Translations under genes and position numbers: made by a program | Notes under the pieces: generated by a model | What the model was told of the DNA's origin: nothing | Seen by the model: the letters and a program-made list of their open reading frames with translations, nothing else | The model's database searches: none | From: Didymodactylos carnosus | Lineage: Eukaryota; Rotifera; Eurotatoria; Philodinida; Philodinidae | DNA: 62,221 nt | Assembly (NCBI GenBank): GCA_905250885.1 | Contig: CAJNOQ010000220.1 | Location: 1-62,221, forward strand | Direction of reading: 5' to 3' | In this document: in pieces, positions 24,035 to 36,007 of the stretch | How positions within the stretch are numbered: the stretch's first letter is position 1 | How the letters are laid out: the number at the start of each line of letters is the position of its first letter

Positions 24035-24840
24035 TTGCCGAGCGGAAAAATCTAGATGTTCTTGCTGGATGTATGCATTGGGCTATGCGCCAACAAGAAC
24101 ATCTAGGTAAAAGAGTAAAAAATATTGACTTATCTAGATGTATCTGGTTGAATCCAATGCCACACAATGCAAATCTCAATGTCTTGAGAAGCCAGAAAAT
24201 AGGCAAGTAAAGCAGTGCTTGCTTACAGTAGTCTGGTGTGTGGATAGAGACAAAAAAAATATGCTTATTTCGTGCACTTTTCGTTTTTGACCTACCCAAC
24301 TTCATTGGATGAAAGTTCTGAGTTTAAACCAAAATCAAATAAGATTTCATCTCCGTACATGCGGTAGAGCCAAAAAAACTAAAAACCAAAGATGAAGTCT
24401 CATTTGATTTTGGTTTAAACTCAGAACTTTCATCCAATGAAGTTGGGTAGGTCAAAAACAAAAAGTGCACGAAATAAGCATATTTTTTATCTCCATCCAC
24501 GTACTAGAGCACTGTATTGGAATAAATGTATTTATTGAAAACACTGGCATATCCGTGCATTGACAATGATGTCTAGATGTATTGTCTGAATCACTGAGTC
24601 AGACAGATGCATGAACCACTTAATGGATGCTAAATGCATTGTTCACAGCATTACTCATGTAGATGCATGGGCAATGTTATGTCGTTACATCGAGAAAAAC
24701 ATTTATCTGTATTTAGATGCATTTAGATATCTCCATATTTATCTAGATTCAACGTGCGATGTCTCGATGGCTTTTCTTTTTATGCATTTAGATACATCGA
24801 CCAGTGAATTGACGAATCTAGATACATTGGGCGATACTTC
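24035..24840. repeat. Hairpin-rich block with degenerate TAGATGCAT repeats
   Basis: A perfect 13-bp stem (CTAGATGTTCTTG at 24052-24064, complement at 24094-24106) is followed by a long inverted repeat at 24237-24505. About ten degenerate copies of TAGAT(A/G)CAT or TCTAGATGT are scattered to 24835. The open frame at 24611-24877 merely reads through these repeats. It is probably one composite non-coding element. Confidence 0.6.
24237..24505. repeat. Near-perfect inverted repeat, arms of about 110 bp
   Basis: The left arm (about 24237-24351) and right arm (about 24388-24505) are reverse complements. The 63-bp stretch from GACCTACCCAACTTCATTGG inward has only two mismatches. The loop is about 37 bp. 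Such an arm could form a strong RNA hairpin or DNA cruciform. Confidence 0.85.
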
Positions 24841-25037
24841 ATGCTTTTTGTGTGCTTGGGTTTACGGGTTCTCATAGTTGTGTTTTTTAATGCTTTCCAG
24901 TTTGTTGATGTAAAATACACCCAGTTGATGATGTGATGTATACGCAAACTCAATCTTCTATTAAAAAATTCGAAAATGTAACTACATTAAGTATGATTCA
25001 GAAGAATCTTAAAGCATTTGAATGTTGTTGTTGCTAT

Positions 25038-25039
25038 AG
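25038..25039 (+). promoter_or_regulatory. Candidate splice (trans-splice) acceptor upstream of the RBR gene
   Basis: TTGTTGCTATAG ends 20 bases before the ATG at 25060. An in-frame TAA lies between them, so this AG cannot extend the coding region upstream. It suits a spliced-leader or 5' UTR acceptor. Confidence 0.45.
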
Positions 25040-25059
25040 TAGTAGGTACATAAACATTC

Positions 25060-26033
25060 ATGAAAAATTACTTCGAATGTCACTTCATAGAGTGTCAATT
25101 TTTTAGTGATCAAGCAATTGTTTTTGATTGTCAACATTCTGTTTGTCTTGAATGTTTCAAAGATTATGCAATTAGTAGTTTAAATTCAAGAAATTTCGTT
25201 TTTCATCCAACCATTGGTTATACGTTAGGATGTCTTGGTAAAGTGCTTTATCTTATATGACTGATTCTAATAGCCATCTTCTTTTTCGTTTAGAACAATG
25301 TCCGAATACATTGATCAAAGATTTACATCATTTTCAATTGATTGGAAAAGTAAATGTAAGAGTTGTTATTTTTCTTCGTTTTTCAGTACCTAAGCCGTAC
25401 AATCTTTGTTTTTTTCTAGTATGAAAAGTATAAAAAATTCGCTGCTGAAGAGTATGTTGTCAATAATGGTGGCCTGTTATGTCCGACAGTTGGTTGTGGA
25501 TGCGGTTTGTTAATTGATGATAAGGAAACTAACCGCAAAATTGTTTGTCCTGAATGCCATGTAAGTTGTATTTTATTCTACGTCTGATAGTTATAGGATT
25601 TTTATCATTTTAGACAACATTTTGTCGTGAGTGTAAAAGTGTATGGAATGATGAGAAACCGTGTTGCTTAGATAGAACCACACTTAAAGAGAATTATTTA
25701 CTTCCATTACCGGTAAGATGACTTCAGTAATCGCTATTAAAATTTGTTTATTTCACGTAGTTGCATTTTTAGTTTTGGGGGTATCTATTCGGTTTGAAAG
25801 GAAATCAAAATGGAATAGAAGTAAAAAAAGTCAGACAATGTCCCAAATGTCATGTTACAACAGAGAAAGACGGTTAGAAAAGTGAAAAAGTTGTTACACT
25901 TTTGAGTTAACCCGTTCTCTGAATAGGTGGATGTAATGCAATGACCTGTTCAAGATGTGGCTACGTCTGGTGTTGGATATGCGGAACTGAATGGCGATTA
26001 GAATGCGTTGAACAACATTGGTTTTTGAAATAG
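25060..26033 (+). CDS. Parkin-like RING1-IBR-RING2 (RBR) E3 ubiquitin ligase without UBL and RING0
   Basis: Six exons: 25060-25237, 25294-25355, 25420-25560, 25614-25712, 25773-25872, 25927-26033. They encode about 228 residues. Similarity to parkin runs from RING1 to the last residues: VCLECFKDYAISSLNSRNF and IGYTLGCLEQCPNTLIKDLHHF (RING1), GGLLCPTVGCGCGLL and TTFCRECKSVWND (IBR), CPKCHVTTEKDGGCNAMTC then CWICGTEW and EQHWFLK* (RING2). The Cys of DGGC is at the position of the catalytic thioester cysteine of parkin (Cys431). RING1 is altered: the first ligand pair is spaced CxxxxC and the Cys-His spacing is two residues shorter than in human parkin. The start is fixed by an in-frame TAA just upstream with no AG between, so UBL and RING0 are absent from this gene. 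Without RING0, parkin-type autoinhibition would be lost. Whether it is a paralogue of a full-length parkin elsewhere cannot be seen. Confidence 0.85.
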
Positions 26034-26826
26034 AGCAATAATGGCTAAATTTCAACTGTTTATTACTTGACTAGACTTGTATATGGTTCTTACTTTATTT
26101 TCCTAAATTCTTTTACATCTACACATATCTAACTTTTTCTATGCATTTTGTTGAAAACAGTTGTATATAGCTGACATTTTTTAAATACGCAATGTACTTA
26201 TTGATTCAATCAGTATGAAAAAAAAACATTGGCCAAATTTCTAGCTGAGAGAGTTTCGAAACTCATGAAACTCTTAAAGATATATTAGTAGCGGATATTC
26301 AAGCAAAAGTCTGAAGTTAGTCGTAATGTTGAAACGTTGAACACACCAAAAACTTAAAACTGTTCATGAAGGCTAATAAGTGTTTCTACATGAAACAAAT
26401 GCAAAAGAAGTCAGCTATTATAGCACTGAGAAGAGATATTCCCAACGAGAGTTCTTCGTGTATCATGTCGCTTTTTAAATAAAAATCGTACTAACGACCT
26501 ACGAAAATGTATGTGTAATGAATATTATTATATATCAGACTCTACGAATAAGTGTTGCGGGTTGTGAATATTTGTGAACATGGATAATTCAATGTTCTCT
26601 ACAACATGGTACCGTCAAAAAGTGAATTTACTTTTCGAATGAATTTACTTTTTTTGTAATTTCATAAATGGTGAAATTACTTTTCTGTAAGTCCAAATTT
26701 TGAAGACGATTTATGGAAGACTTCTCCGTTGGAGTGGATTCATATATATTTGTAACCAGCATTCATATATTTGAAGCTTTTGGTCTTATACTTTTTACCT
26801 TATGTAGAGTATACGGCTTGGCCAGG
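26034..26826. other. Intergenic, nothing recognised
   Basis: AT-rich sequence downstream of the RBR gene. No open frame with a recognisable domain. Confidence 0.55.
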
Positions 26827-27140
26827 TAACTCTGCTACAGCAGTGGGATTCCATCATGATTTTTCTGCATTTTGTTTCTCTTACAGTTTTCGACCCAAAA
26901 TATTTTTAGAGCTTTGAAACGTCTTAAATTGTAGAGAAAAGTGTGTTCAATATTTTGAGATGTTCCTGTACTCTACACGTTTGCTTGTTTAGCAAAAATA
27001 TTGCAAAAATACAAACGATAGTAGTAGTTAGTATTTATTTGTAATAATGTAAGTAATGTAAGTGTAAGTAAAGGGAAACAAAATACAGGAAATCATGACG
27101 GAATCACATTGCGGTAGTAGTCACGTGCAAAGTCATGTAG
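26820..27140. repeat. Fold-back repeat, arms of about 65 bp
   Basis: The sequence around GGGATTCCATCATGATTTTT (26846-26865) returns in reverse complement around AAATCATGACGGAATCACAT (27091-27110), with matching flanks on both sides (arms about 26827-26890 and 27068-27130). The spacer is about 180 bp. No coding content. Confidence 0.65.
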
Positions 27141-27497
27141 TGGTGAGCTAAGAGTCCACTGAGGGTTGTACCCATCGAAAAAAGTGTCGTCTTTAGCCGT
27201 CTCCTTTTTTTTTCGGGAAATGCTAAAGGCATTCTTGTTGTTATGAAACTATAGATGTGCCGGTTCATTTCTCGTTGTCCTACGATACTTCATCGATTTC
27301 ACTTCGAAAAATAATTTATTTTCTATCACTCTACTGTTCTAGTGCACAGGAAAAGAAAAAGATATTCTTAAAAAAAATCTAACAATAGTTAGCAATCTTT
27401 TATGAGTTTTATACGTCATATATTTTTACAAAATTCATTTGTTCAGCATTTCTCTGAATTGCCAGTAAATGCTTCATGTAAATCAACAATAAACTAC

Positions 27498-28438
27498 TAA
27501 CGAGGGAAGGTCTCCAACTGCCGAATCAATTTTGATCCCTTGTTTTGGCCACATGAATACCTCGATGAGACTAGAAAAAGTTAAAAATATTCTATGTCCA
27601 CCGTTCTTTCTTGTCGAGATATCGAATTTATACTCTCTGTATAACAAAAACTAATGTTTTACCCATTTGTTTTCTTTTTCATCCGCTGTAAGGCGTTGAG
27701 CAATCAAATGAGTATTGGATAGCTGTACCAAAAGTTTCAACCTGCTCGAGTCTAAAGATCTTGACCTATCGAACTTTTCTTTCGTATAGGTAGTGAAAGA
27801 TTTCTTTCACCATTTCATCTGTCACTCTTTTCTTTTCACATAAACATATGATACATATAAAAGATCTGATAGTTCGACTAATGAATATGATAACTAACAA
27901 AGAAGTGTTCGAAGTAGATAGCTTGTTGACACCAACTACAAGTGATGAAGGAAGAGGAATTACAATTTTTGTGATGATATGATCTTGCATGGAGAATAAA
28001 ACAGTTGATGAATATTTTTGAATTAGACGGGATGCTGATTGACATAGGCGTCACCAGACCAGGCGTATCTGATAAGGGCGTGAAGCATTCCTGAAGGGAG
28101 AGACTGTGAAACGGCATGTCTGACCACATCTTTTATCCTTCATAATGCGGTAACACGCGTATTGTATGTGTAGCCAAGTTTATTTGAAAATAAAAGAATG
28201 AAATCCCTTTCACTACGTATATGAACGAAAAATTTGGTAGCTCTAGATCTTTAGAGTCAAGCGGGCTGAAACTTTTGGTACAGCTATCCAATACTCAGGT
28301 CTATTTGTGAAAACGTTTTGATTGCTCAACGCCTTACAGCGGGTGAAAAGAAAAAAAATCGATAAAACATTAGTTTTTGCCAATGTGGCCAAAACATGGG
28401 ATCAAAATTGATCCGACAGTTGGAGACCTTTCGTCGTA
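27498..28438. mobile_element. Fold-back element of about 940 bp, long diverged TIRs
   Basis: The outer ends are strong. The left reads GAAGGTCTCCAACTGCCGAA and the right, in reverse complement, GAAAGGTCTCCAACTGTCGG; both continue through ATTTTGATCCC(T/A)TGTTTTGGCCACAT. A second matching block, GCTGTAAGGCGTTGAGCAATCAAA at about 27685-27710, recurs near 28316-28342. Arms are about 240-310 bp. The centre holds only short frames (27766-27990 and 27878-28129, minus), which show no transposase motif. Confidence 0.8.
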
Positions 28439-29352
28439 AGTTGATAACCTACGACACTAAAGCTTTGGTATAAAAAGTATATAAAACATTTTTTAATGAA
28501 TTAGAGATATAACTGAAGAAAATCTGAGGGAGTATGATCTGCCACTACGAACACATTCTTGACTATGGATCTGTCCACACGAAAATTGGATTCATAAATT
28601 TCTCATCTATATTTTGAAAAGCATTATGAGTGTCAAGAAAAGAATCGACAAAATGAAAAAATCTTATCTCTTATCATATTGCTGTTGAAAGCACATATAA
28701 AGATGCAATAATACGTTGTTTAATTTGATTGCAGAAAATAAGACTGATTTTTTGCTCAGTTATCTTAAAAAAACCTTTTATGGAGAATACTTAGAAAGAT
28801 CTCTAATGTTGCTAAGTATCTTTTCGGTCATTTTCGAACAAATTGAAATCTCTTTCATTCATCAATGCATTGTATTGTCATTGTTCTTTATGTTTTTTTT
28901 TCGAAACTATTATTCATTATTATGAGAATAGTTCTAATGCTCTAGACAAACTATCAGTTAACTCACTCTGGTACATCAGTATAGATATAGAAAACATGAT
29001 GATTTGGAATTGTCATCAAGTTCTGTCTCCTTCTCTTGTCTTTTCTTCTTTATAATACTGTGTATTCTTCTTTTTTTTTTCTTTTATTATTCTGACGTGA
29101 GATAGATTTTTTTCTTTGTAAACTACATCGAACAGAAAAGAAAAGAAAGTAACGTTTTTGAAGTTCTAAACCATAATCATCATCAAACTCATCAAAATGC
29201 ATTATTATTATTATTATTGTCATCAGCGACCTAGTTTTACAACAGATATTTGTGTTTTTCTAACACCTGTTTAAGACATTAAACTCATATACAACAATGA
29301 CTTTTCAATTTGTTTTTTTGTAAATGAATATCTTTTATTAATTGAATGTTTA
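28439..29352. other. Intergenic, upstream of the nicotinic receptor gene
   Basis: Very AT-rich. Frames at 28716-28925 and 28843-29055 are hydrophobic by composition only. Promoter elements for the receptor gene are expected here but none can be named. Confidence 0.5.
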
Positions 29353-32300
29353 ATGAAGTGTAGTTCTGTATATTTTTTTATTTTTTCTCAAATATGGTTT
29401 GAGTTTATTGCACTGTATTTTATTTCAATAATAGGTAAGACAATGAATTAATATTATACACGTTATAATTTACATAAAAAATTGTCATAATTCAAACTAT
29501 TTCTGTCCGAAAAGTTCTCTAATTTATGTGAAAAACCAATTGTTGAGATTTATTGATAAAATTAGCCCCAAAAAACAAAACAAAATTCGTTTGAGAAACT
29601 CTATGTTACTGATAATTTGGAACAAGGGGTAGAGAAAGGATCTCTGATCCTATTGTTACGTACATGTGAGAGAAAAGATCTTTTTATCTTGTTATTCGTT
29701 TGTCTTTCCTATTTAAAGATTCGGTTAAATCAAATAGTACAAGCGAATTATATGACCATTTAATGTTAAACTACAACAAACATTGTCGTCCGGTAAAAAA
29801 CAATTCCGATCTTGTTACCGTTAAAGTTGGACTTAAATTAATACAAATTGCCGACGTTGTATGTATATAAATAGTTGTCTGTATTTTTTTTCGTCTTATA
29901 TTTGAACTTGTAGATTGCTGAAAACAAAACATAAAAGCAAGAGAGGAGATTTTTGTAGGCACTTTTTAATCTAAACTGTGAAATTATTAGCAATTCGAAA
30001 AGATTTAACAAAGGTTAATTTCGTTGTTATTCGTTCACATGTCTATATAGATTTTGAACAGGTTTTTAGATATTTCGAGAGGATTTCTTATTGTAAAGGC
30101 ATAATGTTAAAATAGTGTATATAAGAGTCAGGGCCTTTTCTGTAATCGATTGAGATATAATAATTGAGTTATAATAAAATGACCTTCTTATATATATTTT
30201 TACAGACACTTGTTCGTCGAGTAGCATAGATATGTCCCGTTATTTTTATGGTGTAATATTGGAGAAAGAAAAGAAAAAAAGAACTAAGAACTAGATAAAA
30301 GAAAAAAGACATCATTAGTTCTTCCCTTTGATTAACGTCTTTAAAGATAAAAAAAAAGAATTGTCACTGTATGAACGTTAGTTTAGTTTTACAATAATTA
30401 TGTGTTTTTTCCAAATGCTACACACTATTACGCTTTAAATTTCAATTCTTTTCTTTAGAAAAAAAAGAAAAGTTGTTCAATAAGAAATTGTTAACATATA
30501 GCGAGAAAGAGTCGACATTTTCTTTGAGATCATTTTTTATTTGATTATTACTGAATGAAAATATGAACGTTTCTATCTGTCAATAGAATCTAACAAAATA
30601 ATAATAATAATGATGTTATCTATTTTGTAATTCGAGACAAATTATTTTTATGTTAACTAAATCAGAGAGATCATTTCTACATTCTGCTTTGCTTTTCTTT
30701 TTCTAGGACGAAAAAAATCAAATAATGCAAACACATGTTTATGTACTTCATGTAAGTTACAATTTAAACTTGATTACGATGATATATTCTTGTATTTAAA
30801 TAGATTTTAAGAATTTCTCACTATTGTGACATATCATTTCATGCTCAGCTTATCAGAATATGTTTCAAGGTTTAGTATCGTATCTATGTAAAATGATTCG
30901 ACTATATTAATCATTAATAATATTAAATAAACAAATAAAGAATTAAGAACATTATCATTGATTATGAAACTCTTATAATTAACATCAAATAAAACAAGAA
31001 ACTATGTGAAAACATTATATCTGATAAAGGGCAAAACAAACTATTTTTGATAGAGTCAGACTAATAGCCTAACGAAATTATGACAATTGTAGATAAATTG
31101 AGTCTACAATAGGATTATGTATATCATAGAAATTAGATGGTTAAAAACACTTCTCAGTTAGTTACTAAAAACAAATTACTAGAAATACAACGAAGTACAA
31201 TCGAGAATAAGTGATTTTTAATATATCAGGGATATTTGGATATTTGAATGTAAGAAAGTTAGAATTAATAATACGCTCAGAGGCGTAAAAAGTCGGTGGG
31301 ACTAACGTTCAGTCTGCTTTTTGAGATTCGTTTTGGTTTTCTCTAGCAAACTGTTTTTGGCACTCTACAAAATAAAATTTCATCTAAACTCATCTTTTAA
31401 CCTTACTCTGCTTCAGAAAAAAAAACATCGAGTCCCTGAATATATTCAATATGTTAAAAGTACAAGACGTTCTAAACCAAATATTTCTGATAAATTTATG
31501 CATCACAAAGACATAGAGACAGAAGTATATTGTTAACGAATAATGATATAGAAGACGTTGAAAATAAATGGAGAATTTTATTTTTATTTATGATATTTGT
31601 GAAATGATATATATTTCTGTATCCATTCTTAACAAATAAAAATCAGTCAGTAGTTAAAGTTTTATTTTGATAATTTTAGGAGTGGATGGATTTTAATTTT
31701 GTTTGGAATCCAAAGGCTTATGGAGGCGTTGATAGAATTCAAATTCCCAGCGATCAGATTTGGAAACCAGATATAGTCCTTTATAATAGTAGGAGAGAAA
31801 ATGCTATTAAAACAGCTGACAATAAATGTACACTGCTTTTTTCTGTTTTAAAAGATGCCGATGGTGACTATCAGATTACTACTAGATCAAAAGCTGTGAT
31901 ACGATATGATGGACAAGTTCAATGGGTAAGTTGTAATTTCATCTTTTTGTATTTTACCAAAAATCAATGATTTTTATACTAATGACACAGAATCCACCAA
32001 TGATTTATAAATCTTATTGTTCAATTGATATTCAATATTATCCATTTGACATTCAAAATTGTACCATGAAATTTGGTACATGGACATATCATGTAAGCTG
32101 TTTACCTGAATAAAGTATGAACCATTAAGACAGTTTACTTTGTGTATTTAGGGTTTATTAGTCAATTTAATATTTATCACAGAAGATATACCTATTATTG
32201 AGCAAGGATGGGATTTGGAAGATTTTCAACCGTCTATTGAATGGGAAATTCTAAGTAAGACTTGTCAATTAGAATATCATGATGTTTTCAAAAGCTTTAC

Positions 32301-34525
32301 ATATATGTAATCAATTGGTGTAGGGATTACTGTTATCATCGATATTTTGAGCGAATACTAGCTCTATAAGCTCATAAATTTGTTATAATCAGTCACTTTG
32401 ATGGATTGACAGTGAATATTTACACATTTATTTCTTACTATTGTTATTAGGGAGAAAATGCGGTATCTTTGTTATCGACGTATCTACGGAAAGACTTGTG
32501 CATTTCTCCTACTATTAGTTCATAGGCATTCTAATGCGTCTCTTCTCTTATTGTTTCCTTCTGCAAACTTTGCATTTCACTGGAAATACTAATATTTCCA
32601 GTAGAATGACGGTAATAAAATATTCATAGTCAACAAATGGTGAAAATGACAACATAATATTTCAAGAAAATTCAATTTATTCTGACATGATAACTTTTCA
32701 CTCGAGATAAAAATGCAATTTAAGTAGTCGGTACTATCGTAAATATCAACGTTGATCAGTGGATTTAAAAATTATTTTTAAAACTAATAATTGTGGATTG
32801 ATATCATTTGATTGTTGTTGTTGTTGTTATTGAATATTTTTGTTTTCATTAGCAATTTGGATGAAGTATTTTCTGTTAATAATTGCATTTGAGTGTCAGA
32901 TAATGATATTGTTCGAATGATCGCTTCTATGATAACTGGTGTAAGTCGTACTTTACTTTTATAATCTCGTTCTAATCATTGATTTTTGTAGTTGATTTGT
33001 TCTTTTTTTCTATTGAACTATCCGTGAAGAAGTAGAATTTTTTGAATATATCCATTAATGCTTATGTATCTGCTATCAAGTGGCATTCAAGGTGTGCTCG
33101 TTGTTACGGATTGATCATCATATACATTAAATTCTCTTCTGTAAATAGATATATTTATTTATATTAAACTCATGGTCGTTTATCACTTAATCTATTATTA
33201 TTAACCATCTTATCTATTAGATATATCGATATATTTGTCTTTTTTGTAATTGGCGTGTATCTTTGCTGTGATGACATAGTAAAATTATTATAACCTAATT
33301 AAACTTTTTTTGAAATACAATAAAATCTTTAGTTCTTGTTCTCGTGATACATAAATAACAATACGAGAAAGAGACGCATTAAAATACCTGTGAACTAAGG
33401 ATAGAAGAAACGTCGGAAAAAAAGATACAACAATTCCTTCTATCGAGTATCTTATTCTACTTTAGATTTACGTGCCATTCGTCATGAAAAAGTATATCAG
33501 TGTTGTGTTGAAACTTTCATCGATCTGACATTCACATGTACTGTTCAAAGAAAACCATTATTTTATATTGTTAATCTCATTGTTCCATGTGTAAATATAT
33601 CCGTATTAGCAGTTTTAGTGTTTCTGTTACCAAGTGATAGTCGAAAAAAGATCACGTTAAGTATATCAATTCTTGTTGCATTACTTGTCTTCTATTTATT
33701 ATTAATTGAATTGATTCCTCCTACATCGTTGGTAATACCATTACTTGGCAAATATCTTCTATTTACACTTGTTCTAGTCAATTTATCCATTATTCTCACC
33801 ATTATTACATTGAATGTTCATTTTCGACGATATCCAACAAATTTATTACCAAAATGGTTACATCGATTTTTAATTGGTTTTTTACCAAAAATATTATCTA
33901 TGGAACGACCAATAAAACTTACTAAAACATCAGCAGACTATAATAATAAAAAGTTTTCGTCAAGTTTGTCTTCATGTAAAGATCATCTGGTAGATGAAAC
34001 AATTTTTTCAGATTTAAATTGTATGGAAATGGTCGAAAGTAATACAAAAACATCAATAGATAAAAAAAATAAAAATATATCTTCTACAACAAATGATTAT
34101 CAACACTTACTCTCATCATTTTATACGGATAAAAGACGACAACATTTGGCAAGAGTGACAGCTGATCATATCGATTATATTGCTGAACAAATAAAAAATG
34201 CGAAAGTGGAAAAAGAGGTAAAGTTTTCGTTCAGACAATTTTATTAATCGTTGTCACTAACTTTTATTGAAACTGTTATGCTTTCTTCTAAATTTTTTTT
34301 ATACAGATCGCCGAAGATTGGCGTTTTATTGCGTTGGTTCTTGATCGTTTATTTTTAATTATATTTGCATTTGTTAGCGTTGTTGGCACGTTGATATCCT
34401 TATTAAAAGCTCCATCCATATACAATCAAAAAAAACCAGTTGATCGTTATTGTTATTTGTATTATCCGCCCGTCAACGATTCCATATGGGCCAAAAGATG
34501 TGTCACAGAATTGAATAAGCGATAG
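29353..34525 (+). CDS. Nicotinic acetylcholine receptor alpha-like Cys-loop subunit with an altered pore-entry motif
   Basis: Eight exons: 29353-29434, 29719-29858, 30707-30751, 31680-31925, 31991-32092, 32152-32254, 33466-34217, 34307-34525. They encode about 562 residues in one consistent phase. The first exon gives a signal peptide ([18 protein letters not shown]...). The ligand domain shows [36 protein letters not shown], the Cys-loop (Cys181-Cys195, 13 residues between), loop B FGTWTY (Trp202) and vicinal cysteines YQCC (252-253), the mark of an alpha subunit. M1 is about 274-295, M2 about 301-320, M3 about 332-353 and M4 about 497-520. The M3-M4 loop is about 135 residues. The M1-M2 linker is DSRKK (297-301) where cation-selective nicotinic subunits have DSGEK, so Glu -1' is replaced by Lys. 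The 9' residue is Val310 instead of Leu, and outer-ring Glu321 is kept. The subunit should assemble in a pentamer at the plasma membrane. Its ion preference is uncertain. Confidence 0.92.
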
Positions 34526-35740
34526 GATACGCATTTAAAATTATTTTTCTATTTTAAAAATGTACAGTAAAAAACGTCCAATTACAATTATAATTAAAAT
34601 AGAATATTTTTTTGTTTTGTGATAATACAAACGTAAAATATAGTAATTATTAGGAAAACAGGAACATTACCGTCGGATTTATTTGGAATATACAAACAAA
34701 ACGTGAAAAAATACGTTACTACTTGAAAGAGGATAACTAATTTGATAATGCTCGATCAGAAATAACGCACAGAGAAAATAAAACACGCACAATCATTGTT
34801 GTACAGTATATATATATATATGCTATGAAAAACGTACAGAATTCACTAGTATACTTTCTCTATAACATACGGTCGTATCTGAGTCTTGATAAGAGAATGA
34901 TGTTATTTCCGATAAGTGTGACTTTTCAATATACAGTCGTCTTAATCAAAAGCGTGTAAATATGGGAGACATATTAAAAAAAACCTGAATCTAGCTAAAT
35001 AGAAAGGTGAAAAAGCTTATTGAACGTAAAATTCATGGACGACAAGACCAACTGGATAATCTTTGTAAGGGCAGAAAAGTACCTTACTATACTGAAAAAG
35101 GGTGACATCATTTTATGTTCAACATATACCAGTCTTAGTCGCAATGATTTGATCGAAGAGTGGCATATCTGTATAGACAAATGAATATGCTTGATCTGAC
35201 TACGTACTTTGGTTAGAGGACATGGATGAGGTGACTTAATGACAAAATTCAACGTTTTATATTATCACCATCTGTACACATGTTGCCTAAAATGAGATGA
35301 TTACAGCACACATAGACTAATAATAATAATACTTATATAAAAATACTAAATTTCTAAAATTATATTTTGTACGAGAACTAGCTTAAAATGAAAATCCATT
35401 GCTAACAGGAACAGTTGAATCTTGGTTGAGTCCCGTTGATGGTCAAATAGTAGAAATTCCTAATTATAATGTGTTTCGGAAAGATTAAGATTTAAGTAAA
35501 AGGGTTGGTGAATGTATTATGTATATTAGAAACGATATATCATGTGTAGGATTAACACAATTGAAAAGATAAGTTTGAAATTATGGTTTTTAAAATTATT
35601 TTACCTTGTTTCCGACAAATATTATTTATTCTGGTATATCCTTCGGAGTCAAATGTAAAAATTTTAGATGATTTTACATGTTTTCTTAAGGGAAAAAAAT
35701 ATAATTCGATTTACATCATCTACTCTTTAAGACGCTCTTA
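34526..35740. other. Intergenic, no gene recognised
   Basis: AT-rich sequence after the receptor's stop, with a short (TA)n run near 34808-34823. Frames at 34995-35252 (-) and 35583-35795 (+) lack domains. Confidence 0.55.
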
Positions 35741-35743
35741 TAT

Positions 35744-36007
35744 CCCATGTAACAATTTCGGCTCTAAAAAACGCGTTTACGAACGGCGTTTATAAACGCA
35801 ATCCAAACGCGTTTAAACGGCTTAAAAATGAAACATTTGCACCGTTCAAACGCCTTTTGTTTCGCTTCTATACCAACGCGTTCGAACGCGTTTATCTGAC
35901 AAGTAGCGTTCAAACGCGTTTTGTTCATCAAACGCTTAAAAACGGCCTAGAAATGAAACATTTGAAGCGTTCAAACGCGTTTTTTCGAACGCAAACGATT
36001 ACATGGG
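35744..36007. mobile_element. CATGTAA-ended element, short copy, ACGCGTTT-rich
   Basis: It begins CCCATGTAACAATTTCG and ends CGATTACATGGG, an inverted repeat. The interior is a run of AAACGCGTTT, CGTTCAAACGC and GAACGC units in both orientations. It shares termini and interior style with 2201-3990 and 38212-38459. The bordering bases are TAT and TAA, so a TA-type target is possible but not clean. The open frame at 35857-36129 merely reads the repeat. Confidence 0.75.

Noticed and set aside
24018-24305. 95-codon minus frame and the overlapping repeat-reading frames up to 24877
   Set aside because: They translate hairpin arms and TAGATGCAT repeats, so they are by-products of the repeat.
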